Position numbers and translations under genes: made by a program. A DNA stretch of 40,268 nt from a virus: positions 1 to 40,268 of IMG/VR virus record IMGVR_UViG_3300027888_000002. The stretch is one strand, 5' to 3'. Below, piece by piece: positions 9,096-15,945 of the stretch (its first letter is position 1; the number at the start of each line of letters is the position of its first letter). The notes under the pieces are model-generated. The model saw only the letters and a program-made list of their open reading frames with translations. It was not told where the DNA came from and did no database searches.

Positions 9096-10790
9096 ATGAC
9101 AGTCATATCAGAGAATAGAAGAAATCAATATAGTTGTGATGGGAGCCAAACAGTGTTTCCTTATACCTTTCGCATCTTGGATGAGGAGCATATTCAAGTG
9201 ATACTTACTGATTCGGAGGGGGCCGAGACAATTCTTGCTCTTACTACCCATTATACCGTCTCAGGAGTAGGAGATGCAGGTGGGGGAAATGTGACCACTG
9301 TTGCCACTTATGCCTCGGGAAATACGTTAACTCTTCTTCGGAATGTGCCTTTTACTCAGTTGACGGACTATGTTGAAAGTGATATATTCCCGGCTGAGTC
9401 TCACGAGAGGGGCCTAGATAAACTAACCATGATTATACAACAATTTGCCGAGAGATTGGATCGACTTCTGTATCTCAAAAAGAGTTCAGCATTTCTGAAC
9501 CTGGAACTACCTGATCCTGTCGCTCAAAAGATTTTACAATGGAAAGATGATCTTACCGGGTTAAAAAATGTTACTCCTTACAATGAAGGCGATCTAACTG
9601 TAACTGAGTTTATTGAATCTCTGTTAGATGATGAGGATGCAACTGAATTTCTTGGAACATTGTTGCTAGATACAAATCTCCTAACTTTGAGCCTGCCAGA
9701 GGATGTGGCAATCTCTGCTTTCATAAAGACTTTACTTGACGATACAAATGCTGCTACTGCTAGGACTACACTTGGTGAAATCCTAAGAAGGAACTTTGCT
9801 GAGGTATATGCAATAGCCTCAGGAACGGATACTTATACTGCTGCATTATCTCCCGCAATTTCTTCCTATGAAACAGGAGCACATTACTTTATTACATTCG
9901 AGAACGCCAATACTGTTACAACACCAACTCTTAATTTGAATAGTCTCGGGGCCAAAACAATTAAATTGGAAGGGGGTATAGCTCTGTTTGTAGGGAGCAT
10001 TCCTGCAAACCATGCTGCAATATTGAAATATGATGGAACAGTTATGATTCTTTTGAACCCGAAGGGATTACCAGATGGCTCAGTTACGGAGGTCATATTG
10101 GGCGATTCCGTTGTTGCACAGGCGAAGCTCAAGACAACCACACATGCCCAATCAACAACTAGTACCTCTTGGATAGAAAAACTCTTGACTTACGCCGATT
10201 ACGGATTCGAGTGCATGATTATGAAATCCGGGACTGGGGGCAATGTTACTTTCAAGCGCTCCGATGAAAATAATCCCTGTACTACTGGAGGCGATTATGT
10301 AGGCGAATCAGTATGGATCAAAGTCGTCGGATCAGTGACCGGTTATGTCCGATATCGCTATGTCACCGCTTCGGGCGAGGTCTTTTGGATCTGGCTCCTG
10401 AGAAACAAGGCGACTAAAAAGATCCTCGACGCTGACATGGCCCCCGACCACTGCTCCTTCGGACTGCCTGATCCCTCAATGCGGGAGCAACCATTCCCTA
10501 ATTACGATCCGACAAAGCATGAGATAGTGCTGATTAATCCAAGCAAGGATGATCTAAAACTTCTCTATGGGCGCAAAGGCGCCCGCAGTTTGCTTCAGGT
10601 ATTCCTTGAGGATTTTGAGGTGGATGAGATTTCTAGGGCTCAATGGCCGAAGGAACCTGTAACAGCAAGAATTCTTAATGACGACTGGTTCGAAAGATGG
10701 ATTACGCAAAAGACAGTAGAGATTGAAAAGAAAGTTATCCCGGGAGTTCCTTACGTACTTTGCAGGACTTTTAAGTTGAAGATTACTTAG
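9096..10790 (+). CDS. Tail fibre protein, T7 gp17-like N-terminus
   Basis: This 564-residue protein begins with the phage T7-type tail-fibre domain (about residues 1-150). It shows R-N-Q-Y-x-C-D-G-x-Q-T-x-F-P-Y-T-F near the start and the E-R-G-L-D-K-L-T-M-I-I-Q-Q pattern near residue 108. That domain anchors the fibre to the tail. A central segment with repeated acidic S-L-L-D-D and T-L-L-D-D motifs probably forms the shaft. The C-terminal third (from about 10150) has more G/C-rich codons, consistent with exchange of receptor-binding tips. It is the last rightward gene, and its end overlaps a leftward gene by 8 bases. An AAGGAG site precedes the ATG. Confidence 0.85.
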   Translation: MTVISENRRNQYSCDGSQTVFPYTFRILDEEHIQVILTDSEGAETILALTTHYTVSGVGDAGGGNVTTVATYASGNTLTLLRNVPFTQLTDYVESDIFPAESHERGLDKLTMIIQQFAERLDRLLYLKKSSAFLNLELPDPVAQKILQWKDDLTGLKNVTPYNEGDLTVTEFIESLLDDEDATEFLGTLLLDTNLLTLSLPEDVAISAFIKTLLDDTNAATARTTLGEILRRNFAEVYAIASGTDTYTAALSPAISSYETGAHYFITFENANTVTTPTLNLNSLGAKTIKLEGGIALFVGSIPANHAAILKYDGTVMILLNPKGLPDGSVTEVILGDSVVAQAKLKTTTHAQSTTSTSWIEKLLTYADYGFECMIMKSGTGGNVTFKRSDENNPCTTGGDYVGESVWIKVVGSVTGYVRYRYVTASGEVFWIWLLRNKATKKILDADMAPDHCSFGLPDPSMREQPFPNYDPTKHEIVLINPSKDDLKLLYGRKGARSLLQVFLEDFEVDEISRAQWPKEPVTARILNDDWFERWITQKTVEIEKKVIPGVPYVLCRTFKLKIT

Positions 10791-11385
10791 ACTCTATTAC
10801 TTCCCAAAAGATAAGTGTCTTCTTCAGTCTTCCCATTGGGTAAGGATAGACCGAGAATTCTATAACAAAAGGCATTCGGAATTCTTTGGATATTGTTTTT
10901 AATGCTACATAAAGAAGTTCTTTCATTTCCTCTAAAGGAAGTTCTACTGGCATTACATCCTCAGGGACATCCCAACACTTGGGAGAACCCCTCTCAATAT
11001 CTCTCACTGTTGAGGGGCCTAGAATATATTCAAGAAGGTCTTCTGTCAAGCTTTTGAAGTACTTCCCTGACAGGGTACTTTCCTCGGGATTGATCCCTTC
11101 TGCGACGAGAATATCTATATTTCTATCAACCAGTTCAGGAAGATCTCGTGTTAGAATCTCCCGAGCTTCCTCCTTTGTTTTGTTAGGGAAGAAAGGCAAT
11201 CCCCACTTTTTGTAAGCCTCCATCCTTTCCTTGTTGTCTGTCCGTATGGACACCTTTCTCCAATCCCCCCATACATTAGATTTAAGGAATCTAGCTATAT
11301 CCTCCCGGTCTCTCAGAATTATCACATCGGGAGTGTTTAAGTTGAGATTCATAAGTTTCAATAGACTATTAGTTTTCGCCCCCAT
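10783..11385 (-). CDS. Unrecognised 200-residue protein, end of the leftward arm
   Basis: The protein begins MGAKTNSLLK and is mixed alpha/beta, with V-S-I-R-T-D-N near residue 45 and a final strand-rich stretch ending L-I-F-W-E-V. The scattered S-I-R-T-D and E-F-S-V-Y pattern loosely recalls ATP-grasp or PEP-synthase-like folds, but I cannot defend that. The ATG at 11385 has an AGGAGG site. It is the last gene of the leftward transcript and overlaps the tail-fibre gene end by 8 bases in opposite orientation, so no terminator fits between the arms. Confidence 0.55.
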   Translation of the reverse strand: MGAKTNSLLKLMNLNLNTPDVIILRDREDIARFLKSNVWGDWRKVSIRTDNKERMEAYKKWGLPFFPNKTKEEAREILTRDLPELVDRNIDILVAEGINPEESTLSGKYFKSLTEDLLEYILGPSTVRDIERGSPKCWDVPEDVMPVELPLEEMKELLYVALKTISKEFRMPFVIEFSVYPYPMGRLKKTLIFWEVIESK

Positions 11386-11414
11386 GCTATGTCCTCCTAT
11401 ATTGTCCTATATGT

Positions 11415-11693
11415 TTACGCTTTGGAGGTAAATATGGACCAATTCTGACCCCCATTTGCGTCCTTTCTGTACCAGACAAGGCCTATTATTTTCCATATCT
11501 GCCATTTTATCCACATCCAGAGATAAAAACCTATCTCTATCAGAGTCGGTGGCTTCTTCTGTTCTCTCATCATCTCCCGGATGAATCCTCTGATAATCCT
11601 CTCCTTGTTCTTCTTGGCCCAAGGTTGTCCCTTCTTGGTGACTCCAGTCAACTTCTCTATGACCTCATTGAGTCTGTTGTGTGTGATTCTCAT
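11415..11693 (-). CDS. 92-residue protein with Trp-rich membrane segment
   Basis: I chose the ATG at 11693 because CTTAGGAGGAAAAATA lies just upstream. Longer readings start without such a site. The first 50 residues are basic and helical. Residues about 52-78 form a hydrophobic, Trp-rich stretch (L-W-M-W-I-K-W-Q-I-W) that could insert in or lie on a membrane. The start lies 29 bases inside the preceding gene. Function unknown; a host-envelope interaction is conceivable. Confidence 0.55.
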   Translation of the reverse strand: MRITHNRLNEVIEKLTGVTKKGQPWAKKNKERIIRGFIREMMREQKKPPTLIEIGFYLWMWIKWQIWKIIGLVWYRKDANGGQNWSIFTSKA

Positions 11694-11892
11694 TATTTTT
11701 CCTCCTAAGTTTAGTTTCATAAAATTCAAGTACCTTTACAAACATCTGAAGAAGAGACTCTTTTCCCGTAACTAATCCTGAGTGACATTTGCCCTCTGGC
11801 CCAAAATTAACTATCATCGTAGCTCTACATTCTTGGGCATCATTAAAGCTTGCTTTCTCCTCGATGTCTTTAACCAATTCCCAAATTTTCAT
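11665..11892 (-). CDS. Small hypothetical protein (75 aa)
   Basis: The protein starts MKIWELVKDI and contains two Cys (positions about 22 and 36), a central beta-like stretch (A-T-M-I-V-N-F) and a C-terminal amphipathic helix (L-L-Q-M-F-V-K-V-L-E-F-Y). The ribosome site is weaker than in its neighbours. Its end overlaps the next gene downstream. No family recognised. Confidence 0.5.
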   Translation of the reverse strand: MKIWELVKDIEEKASFNDAQECRATMIVNFGPEGKCHSGLVTGKESLLQMFVKVLEFYETKLRRKNNENHTQQTQ

Positions 11893-11926
11893 TTCTTATT
11901 CCCCAAGGTATAAGTGAATATAGGTT

Positions 11927-12250
11927 TTAGACTAGATACTTAACTATCTTCCCCCGACCTTCAGCGTATAGAATCTCACTCTTTGTGTCTTCTCCGATAT
12001 AGCCATGAATATTTATTACAAGGATCTCATCGGATATATCAATCTTTCTTTTATGAACTTCATTCACAACTTCTCTCACTCCTTCCTGATCCCCGATATG
12101 AGTTTTATCCGAGCCAGCAAAATACCAAGAGGGGAGAGCGCACCAACTGAGTACGATAAATCCTTGTTTTGTTAGCTCCCATTGCTTTACTAACATCTCA
12201 TCAGTGAAACGAGTAGAGCCACAAAGAGTAATGATTTTAGGTTTTTTCAT
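11927..12250 (-). CDS. Nucleoside 2-deoxyribosyltransferase-like protein (DUF4406-like)
   Basis: The ATG at 12250 follows AAAGGAGGAAAA and gives 107 residues. The N-terminal IITLCGSTRF and the later R-K-I-D-I-S-D-E-I-L-V-I-N followed by G-Y-I-G-E-D-T-x-x-E-I-x-Y-A are the signature of small nucleoside 2-deoxyribosyltransferase-like proteins common in phages. That family has a Rossmann-like fold. Known members exchange bases on deoxyribosides or bind nucleotides. Here it would belong to nucleotide metabolism together with the deaminase and dUTPase-like genes. Activity is not proved. Confidence 0.7.
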   Translation of the reverse strand: MKKPKIITLCGSTRFTDEMLVKQWELTKQGFIVLSWCALPSWYFAGSDKTHIGDQEGVREVVNEVHKRKIDISDEILVINIHGYIGEDTKSEILYAEGRGKIVKYLV

Positions 12251-12263
12251 TTTTCCTCCTTTC

Positions 12264-12476
12264 TCAATACCAAATCCACTCAAGTCTGACCCAGTTAACT
12301 GTCTGTGGATTTTGGAGACTCATTGCATAATTCATCGCTGACCCCGTCCTGTCAACATAGATTGGAGGGTTGTCCAAATCCTCCTGGGTGAAAGTCCATG
12401 TCCTTGTGAGATTCGGTATAGGCTGACCTATTACTAATCCAGCCGTAACACTGACACTGCATTTTAGAGCTGACAT
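12264..12476 (-). CDS. Small beta-type hypothetical protein (70 aa)
   Basis: I chose the ATG at 12476 for its GAGGAGAAATAAAA leader. The protein has alternating polar and hydrophobic residues and an aromatic end (W-V-R-L-E-W-I-W-Y), typical of a small beta fold. N-Y-A-M-S-L-Q-N-P and V-N-W-V-R-L resemble sequences in small phage proteins of unknown role. Thirteen bases separate its stop from the start chosen for the next gene. Function unknown. Confidence 0.5.
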   Translation of the reverse strand: MSALKCSVSVTAGLVIGQPIPNLTRTWTFTQEDLDNPPIYVDRTGSAMNYAMSLQNPQTVNWVRLEWIWY

Positions 12477-12478
12477 TT

Positions 12479-12982
12479 TTATTTCTCCTCTCTCTTGCGT
12501 ACGTGCTTTAGGATACATAAGGCATCAGCCATTCCTTGCTTGGGATTCTTTAGACTGGGAACGGAGGATCCCAACTTCTCCCTGAACTCTGGATAATGCT
12601 TTCGAGCATATCGCCAGGCCTTTTCCTTTGCCGCTCTTCTCCCTTTCTTGATAGATGATCTCTCTCGTGAAGTCATTCTCTGCCAATCCTTGGACTCTAT
12701 ATACTCTATCGGAATACCAAAAGAGCTTAGGGCTGTCTCCCAGGAGCCGATATTTAGTCCCAGTCCAAAGTTCCCTCTGGCACCAAATACGGGGGAGGAG
12801 TGGTTGTTTTCTAGGGCGGCCAACCATTCCTCCTTCCCGTATCTGTCCTGGATGGCCGAGAGAAAGTCTAATATACCCAGGCAATCCCCAGGGCATAAGG
12901 CCAGCCCTAACACCTTCGCATCCGGGATATAATAGGCTATTGCTCCTGACCATCCAGGATCTATGGCGATGAGTTTCCTCAT
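12479..12982 (-). CDS. RuvC-like Holliday-junction resolvase
   Basis: This 167-residue protein has the RNase H-fold pattern of RuvC-type endonucleases. D8 lies in AIDPGWSGA, E58 in AALENN, and the last acidic residue D153 in GMADALCIL. The size fits phage resolvases. It would cut branched DNA intermediates before packaging or during recombination. The ATG overlaps the stop of the upstream Hc1-like gene (ATGA), so the two are coupled. It is one of the best-defined enzymes of the leftward arm. Confidence 0.85.
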   Translation of the reverse strand: MRKLIAIDPGWSGAIAYYIPDAKVLGLALCPGDCLGILDFLSAIQDRYGKEEWLAALENNHSSPVFGARGNFGLGLNIGSWETALSSFGIPIEYIESKDWQRMTSRERSSIKKGRRAAKEKAWRYARKHYPEFREKLGSSVPSLKNPKQGMADALCILKHVRKREEK

Positions 12983-13224
12983 GTCTCGATGCTCAGTAAT
13001 GCCTTCCTCAACTCGACAGCATTCTTCTTTATTCGGAGGACAGCCTTACGAGCTTCCTTAACCCCTTTCTTTATGCCCTTCTCTTCATACCTATCCCACT
13101 GCTCCTGAACTGTCTCCATTTCCTCCACTATCTCCGTAATGAATTTGGAGATCTGTGCATGGGGGGTCTTAGAAGGCTTTACTGTCTTCTTTCTTGTTCC
13201 CTTTGTTGTCCTGGTCTTAGCCAT
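12979..13224 (-). CDS. Hc1-like basic DNA-binding protein
   Basis: This 81-residue protein has a Lys/Thr/Arg-rich N-terminus (A-K-T-R-T-T-K-G-T-R-K-K) and a helical C-terminal part (A-R-K-A-V-L-R-I-K-K-N-A-V-E-L-R-K). That spacing recalls histone H1-like Hc1 proteins carried by many bacteria and phages. It probably binds DNA non-specifically. It is translationally coupled to the resolvase gene through an ATGA overlap, which supports a role in DNA handling. Confidence 0.6.
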   Translation of the reverse strand: MAKTRTTKGTRKKTVKPSKTPHAQISKFITEIVEEMETVQEQWDRYEEKGIKKGVKEARKAVLRIKKNAVELRKALLSIET

Positions 13225-13242
13225 CTTACTTCTCCTTCTTGA

Positions 13243-13662
13243 TTAATAGTTTGATCTCTGCCTAAACTTGTTTACCTCACTCTTCTGCATATAGAGAGAG
13301 AACAAATCTGAGGCATCCAAACCTGCCAAAATACATGCTTCTATGAAAAAGTGTAACGCATCCGCCACCTCCTCTCTAAAGTGGTTTATATCCACTTCAA
13401 CCATAGTTTTCTTCCAGGCCTTATTCTTCAAACAATCCAAGGCCTCACATATTTCTACAATGCTCCAGAAGAACCTTTGCTTTATCTGATCTTGGCCAAG
13501 ATGAGAATCAATAGCAACAGGTATCTTATCAGGCACCACGTGAGGGAGCATTAGTTTCTCTATCTCTTTGTATGTGTAGAGAAGTTCAGACTGACGTTTA
13601 AAGATCTCCTGGAGCATATCTCCCTTCGGCTTGACTTTGGGAAAATCTTTTATATTAACCAT
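13243..13662 (-). CDS. Dimeric dUTPase / MazG-like NTP pyrophosphatase
   Basis: This 139-residue all-helical protein shows the metal-binding pattern of the all-alpha NTP pyrophosphatase superfamily. E70-x-x-E73 lies in SIVEICEALD, and E97-E98-x-x-D101 in FREEVADALHFF, with H104 next to it. The ADALHFFIE segment is typical of the dUTPase-like branch. It would hydrolyse dUTP or related nucleotides, keeping uracil out of phage DNA, and fits the UDG domain of the polymerase. The ATG overlaps the upstream nuclease stop (TAATG). Confidence 0.75.
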   Translation of the reverse strand: MVNIKDFPKVKPKGDMLQEIFKRQSELLYTYKEIEKLMLPHVVPDKIPVAIDSHLGQDQIKQRFFWSIVEICEALDCLKNKAWKKTMVEVDINHFREEVADALHFFIEACILAGLDASDLFSLYMQKSEVNKFRQRSNY

Positions 13663-14615
13663 TATTCTTCCTCCTCTCCCCTAGGATAAATAGCACAATA
13701 CTCTTCAGGCTTCTCCTTGACCCCAATCCTTCCCTCTGCCACAAGAGTCTCTATGTCCTCCTTGTTCTTTTCTGTCTTATACCTTATTCCGTACTTGACT
13801 GTTGCAGGGACGAGCTCTTGTTCTTTCTGTCCGTGACTCTTCATGATCTCCTTTATCGCAGTATGGAGTTTTTCGAGGTTCATTTCATGTTTTGCTATCT
13901 CAGCTTTTATAGAAAGATAGCTCTCCACGAATCGAGTGAGTTTACTCTTGGCGTTATAACTCAAGGGTCTCTCCTCAATCGCTTCGACCTCTTGGGCTTT
14001 TCTTTCCATGCAGGGAGCACGATAAAGACATTTCTTTTCCACATCAGAAAGACAATCTTTTGGGGGAAGTTCTCCCTTGTTCAGAGTCTCTTGGACATCC
14101 ATTATCATATTTTTCATGTCTGCCCATATTTTTGGATTGGCTCTGAAGACAATATCCTTCACTTTAAGATTCTTCTTGTTCTTGATCCTGAAACGAATCT
14201 TTGACTTTTTAAAGGCCCCCGCATAAGCTTGCACTTGATTGTAGTATTTCTTAGTAAGTTCAGAGGCTGTCTTAATATCCTCCTCGGTTCTAAGAGTGTT
14301 CCAGAATGAAGCGGAAAGTCCCTTAAATTCAATAACTTCATCTCCCCTCAAACCATCCGGAGTAAGAATCACTTCTGCAACTATATCTCCCCGAGTAAGT
14401 TTTATGATCCGTGATTCGGGAACACGGAAGTCTTCAAACTCCTCTGCTGCTTCTTTCTTCATCTCCTCATCATGTTCATGCCCCTCGTCAAACTTCACTT
14501 GGAGCTTCTTTGGGACAGTTGCTTCATACCCAAGAATATGGAGGGCTTGAGCGCGAGGACATCCCAATCTGGAACCACTATATCTCCCCTTATGAATCTC
14601 TTCTTCATTTGTCAT
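13662..14615 (-). CDS. Cas4/RecB-like PD-(D/E)XK nuclease with four-Cys cluster
   Basis: From the ATG at 14615 (AAGGAGGATGAA leader) the protein has 317 residues. Motifs are S-R-L-G-C19-P-R, G-H46-E-H, D87-G-L-R-G-D-E-V-I-E96-F-K98-G and Q127-V-Q-A-Y, the order of RecB/Cas4-family exonucleases. C19 plus C188, C196 and C202 give the one-plus-three Cys arrangement that holds an iron-sulphur cluster in Cas4 and AddB. It probably degrades or processes DNA ends in recombination or replication. A GTG at 14663 would add 16 residues and also has an upstream AAGGAGG, but its spacing is too short. The gene lies behind the ssDNA-binding protein, a typical phage pairing. Confidence 0.85.
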   Translation of the reverse strand: MTNEEEIHKGRYSGSRLGCPRAQALHILGYEATVPKKLQVKFDEGHEHDEEMKKEAAEEFEDFRVPESRIIKLTRGDIVAEVILTPDGLRGDEVIEFKGLSASFWNTLRTEEDIKTASELTKKYYNQVQAYAGAFKKSKIRFRIKNKKNLKVKDIVFRANPKIWADMKNMIMDVQETLNKGELPPKDCLSDVEKKCLYRAPCMERKAQEVEAIEERPLSYNAKSKLTRFVESYLSIKAEIAKHEMNLEKLHTAIKEIMKSHGQKEQELVPATVKYGIRYKTEKNKEDIETLVAEGRIGVKEKPEEYCAIYPRGEEEE

Positions 14616-14636
14616 TTCATCCTCCTTCCAGTAAAA

Positions 14637-14696
14637 GGCAAACTTACACCCGATTACGGCCACAACCTCCTTCCGCCAAACCCCCCTCAGTTTGCC
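14637..14696 (-). promoter_or_regulatory. Inverted repeat between SSB and nuclease genes
   Basis: GGCAAACT at 14637-14644 and AGTTTGCC at 14689-14696 are perfect inverted copies bracketing an extra AAGGAGG. On the leftward transcript the second arm is followed by TTTT, so it could act as a weak terminator or mask the ribosome site. The loop is long (44 bases), which lowers confidence. Confidence 0.35.
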
Positions 14697-14699
14697 TGC

Positions 14700-15710
14700 T
14701 TATTCTTCTTCCTCTTCCTCAATACCCAACTCCTCCATAATCAGTTCTCTCAACTCCCCTACATTTTCCCAATCTTCATCCTCGATAGGAAGTTTTTCGT
14801 CCTTGACAAGTTTGAGGAGTTTTCTCTTATTCATTTCCGAGATATCTTCTGCTGTGTATTCCTTCTCCTCCTCTTCTCCTTCCTCCTCCTCTTCCTCCCG
14901 TCTCTTCTTCCCTTTTCTTCTCTTGGGTTTCTCCTCTTCTTCTTCTTCCTCATCCCTTCTCTTGGATCTCTTCTTGCTCTTTTTCCCTTTCTTTTCCTCC
15001 CCTTCAAAGTCGGAGAGATATTCCTGGATGTCAAAAGCATTTCCATAATTCTCCTCAAGAAGCTCGATCAGTTCCCCAGTATCTTTTACTTCTATGGTCT
15101 CGAGAAGATCCTCAAGTTCATCTTCCCAATCATCATAGGGGATGGGAGTTGATTTGGCCCGGAGGCGATAATCATACCTGGTACCCCTACCTTTACCAGA
15201 CATTTCAAAATAGATATCATATCCCTCTTCTGGATCAGTAATGTCCTCAATGTCTTCATCCTCCAGGAGGGATAGGAAGTACCTTCCGAAGGAAAGAGGA
15301 GCTGCCCATTTTTGGACCCCAGCCTCGATGTCATTGCAATCAATTATCTGGACAAGAAATCTTGGGCTAGAAGCTCTTAGATCATTGGCTGCTTCTCTCT
15401 CATCCTTATCCCCTTTGGACATCTTGCTTGCTACATGATCTATGGGACAGGGGGATTTATCCAGCCAAGGCATATTGTCCTCAAGGCAGGGGAAGGCTCT
15501 ATTCCGCCCGTCTATCTCAAATCCGAAATGCATGACCCTTCTTACAATACAGATCCCTCTCTCATCCCAGGCAGGCATTACTCTGATATGGTTTTTCTTT
15601 TTGCTATCAGGAGTCCACCAATCTGACCGAGATGCCTGGTTCCTTGTCTCCCGAGTGTAATCTTCGTCGGGGGCGTAGTGCCCTCTCTTCTTTCTTTTTT
15701 TCTTTGCCAT
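14700..15710 (-). CDS. Single-stranded DNA-binding protein, T4 gp32-like
   Basis: This is a 336-residue protein. Residues 38-200 match the OB-fold core of gp32-type proteins: NHIRVMPAWDERG, then VRRVMHFGF, a Cys/His group H61, C75, C88, H92 that could bind zinc as in gp32, and Y-D-I-Y-F-E-M-S-G-K-G. Residues 240-285 are an extremely charged K/R/E linker. Residues 286-330 (E-D-I-S-E-M-N-K-R-K-L-L-K-L-V) look like a small HeH/SAP-like helical end, ending in poly-Glu. It would coat single-stranded DNA at the fork and recruit replication partners through the acidic tail. The ATG has a GAGGAGAG site. Confidence 0.8.
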   Translation of the reverse strand: MAKKKRKKRGHYAPDEDYTRETRNQASRSDWWTPDSKKKNHIRVMPAWDERGICIVRRVMHFGFEIDGRNRAFPCLEDNMPWLDKSPCPIDHVASKMSKGDKDEREAANDLRASSPRFLVQIIDCNDIEAGVQKWAAPLSFGRYFLSLLEDEDIEDITDPEEGYDIYFEMSGKGRGTRYDYRLRAKSTPIPYDDWEDELEDLLETIEVKDTGELIELLEENYGNAFDIQEYLSDFEGEEKKGKKSKKRSKRRDEEEEEEEKPKRRKGKKRREEEEEEGEEEEKEYTAEDISEMNKRKLLKLVKDEKLPIEDEDWENVGELRELIMEELGIEEEEEE

Positions 15711-15711
15711 C

Positions 15712-15930
15712 TTACTCTCCTCTCATTTTAATTTCTAGAAGTTCCCGATCAGTAGGATTAGGAGAAAACCATCTCACTTGGATAAGAGGGATATGTCTTT
15801 CTCTATGAATATCATCGTGACCCTCTGTCTTCTTATGCCTAATCCATAAGAGATATGCCCCCGCTCTCCACTCTTCTACATTTTCGAAAACTTGGGCATA
15901 CCCATCCCACCATCTGACTAATACTTTCAT
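15712..15930 (-). CDS. Small hypothetical protein (72 aa) between polymerase and SSB genes
   Basis: The protein starts MKVLVRWWDGY and is rich in aromatic and basic residues, consistent with a small beta barrel or SH3-like fold. It sits 15 bases after the polymerase gene and abuts the SSB gene. This suggests a replication accessory protein, but no family is recognised. Confidence 0.5.
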   Translation of the reverse strand: MKVLVRWWDGYAQVFENVEEWRAGAYLLWIRHKKTEGHDDIHRERHIPLIQVRWFSPNPTDRELLEIKMRGE

Positions 15931-15945
15931 GGCTCTCTCCTTTCT

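Noticed and set aside
8154-10790. Diversity-generating retroelement, as in the related BPP-1 type phages
   Set aside because: No reverse transcriptase motif (YxDD with family context) and no template/variable repeat pair was seen near the fibre gene.
14472-15152. Long serine/phenylalanine-rich frames on the + strand opposite the SSB and nuclease genes
   Set aside because: They are antisense shadows of the E/K/R-rich leftward genes (GAG/GAA read as CTC/TTC) and lack ribosome sites.
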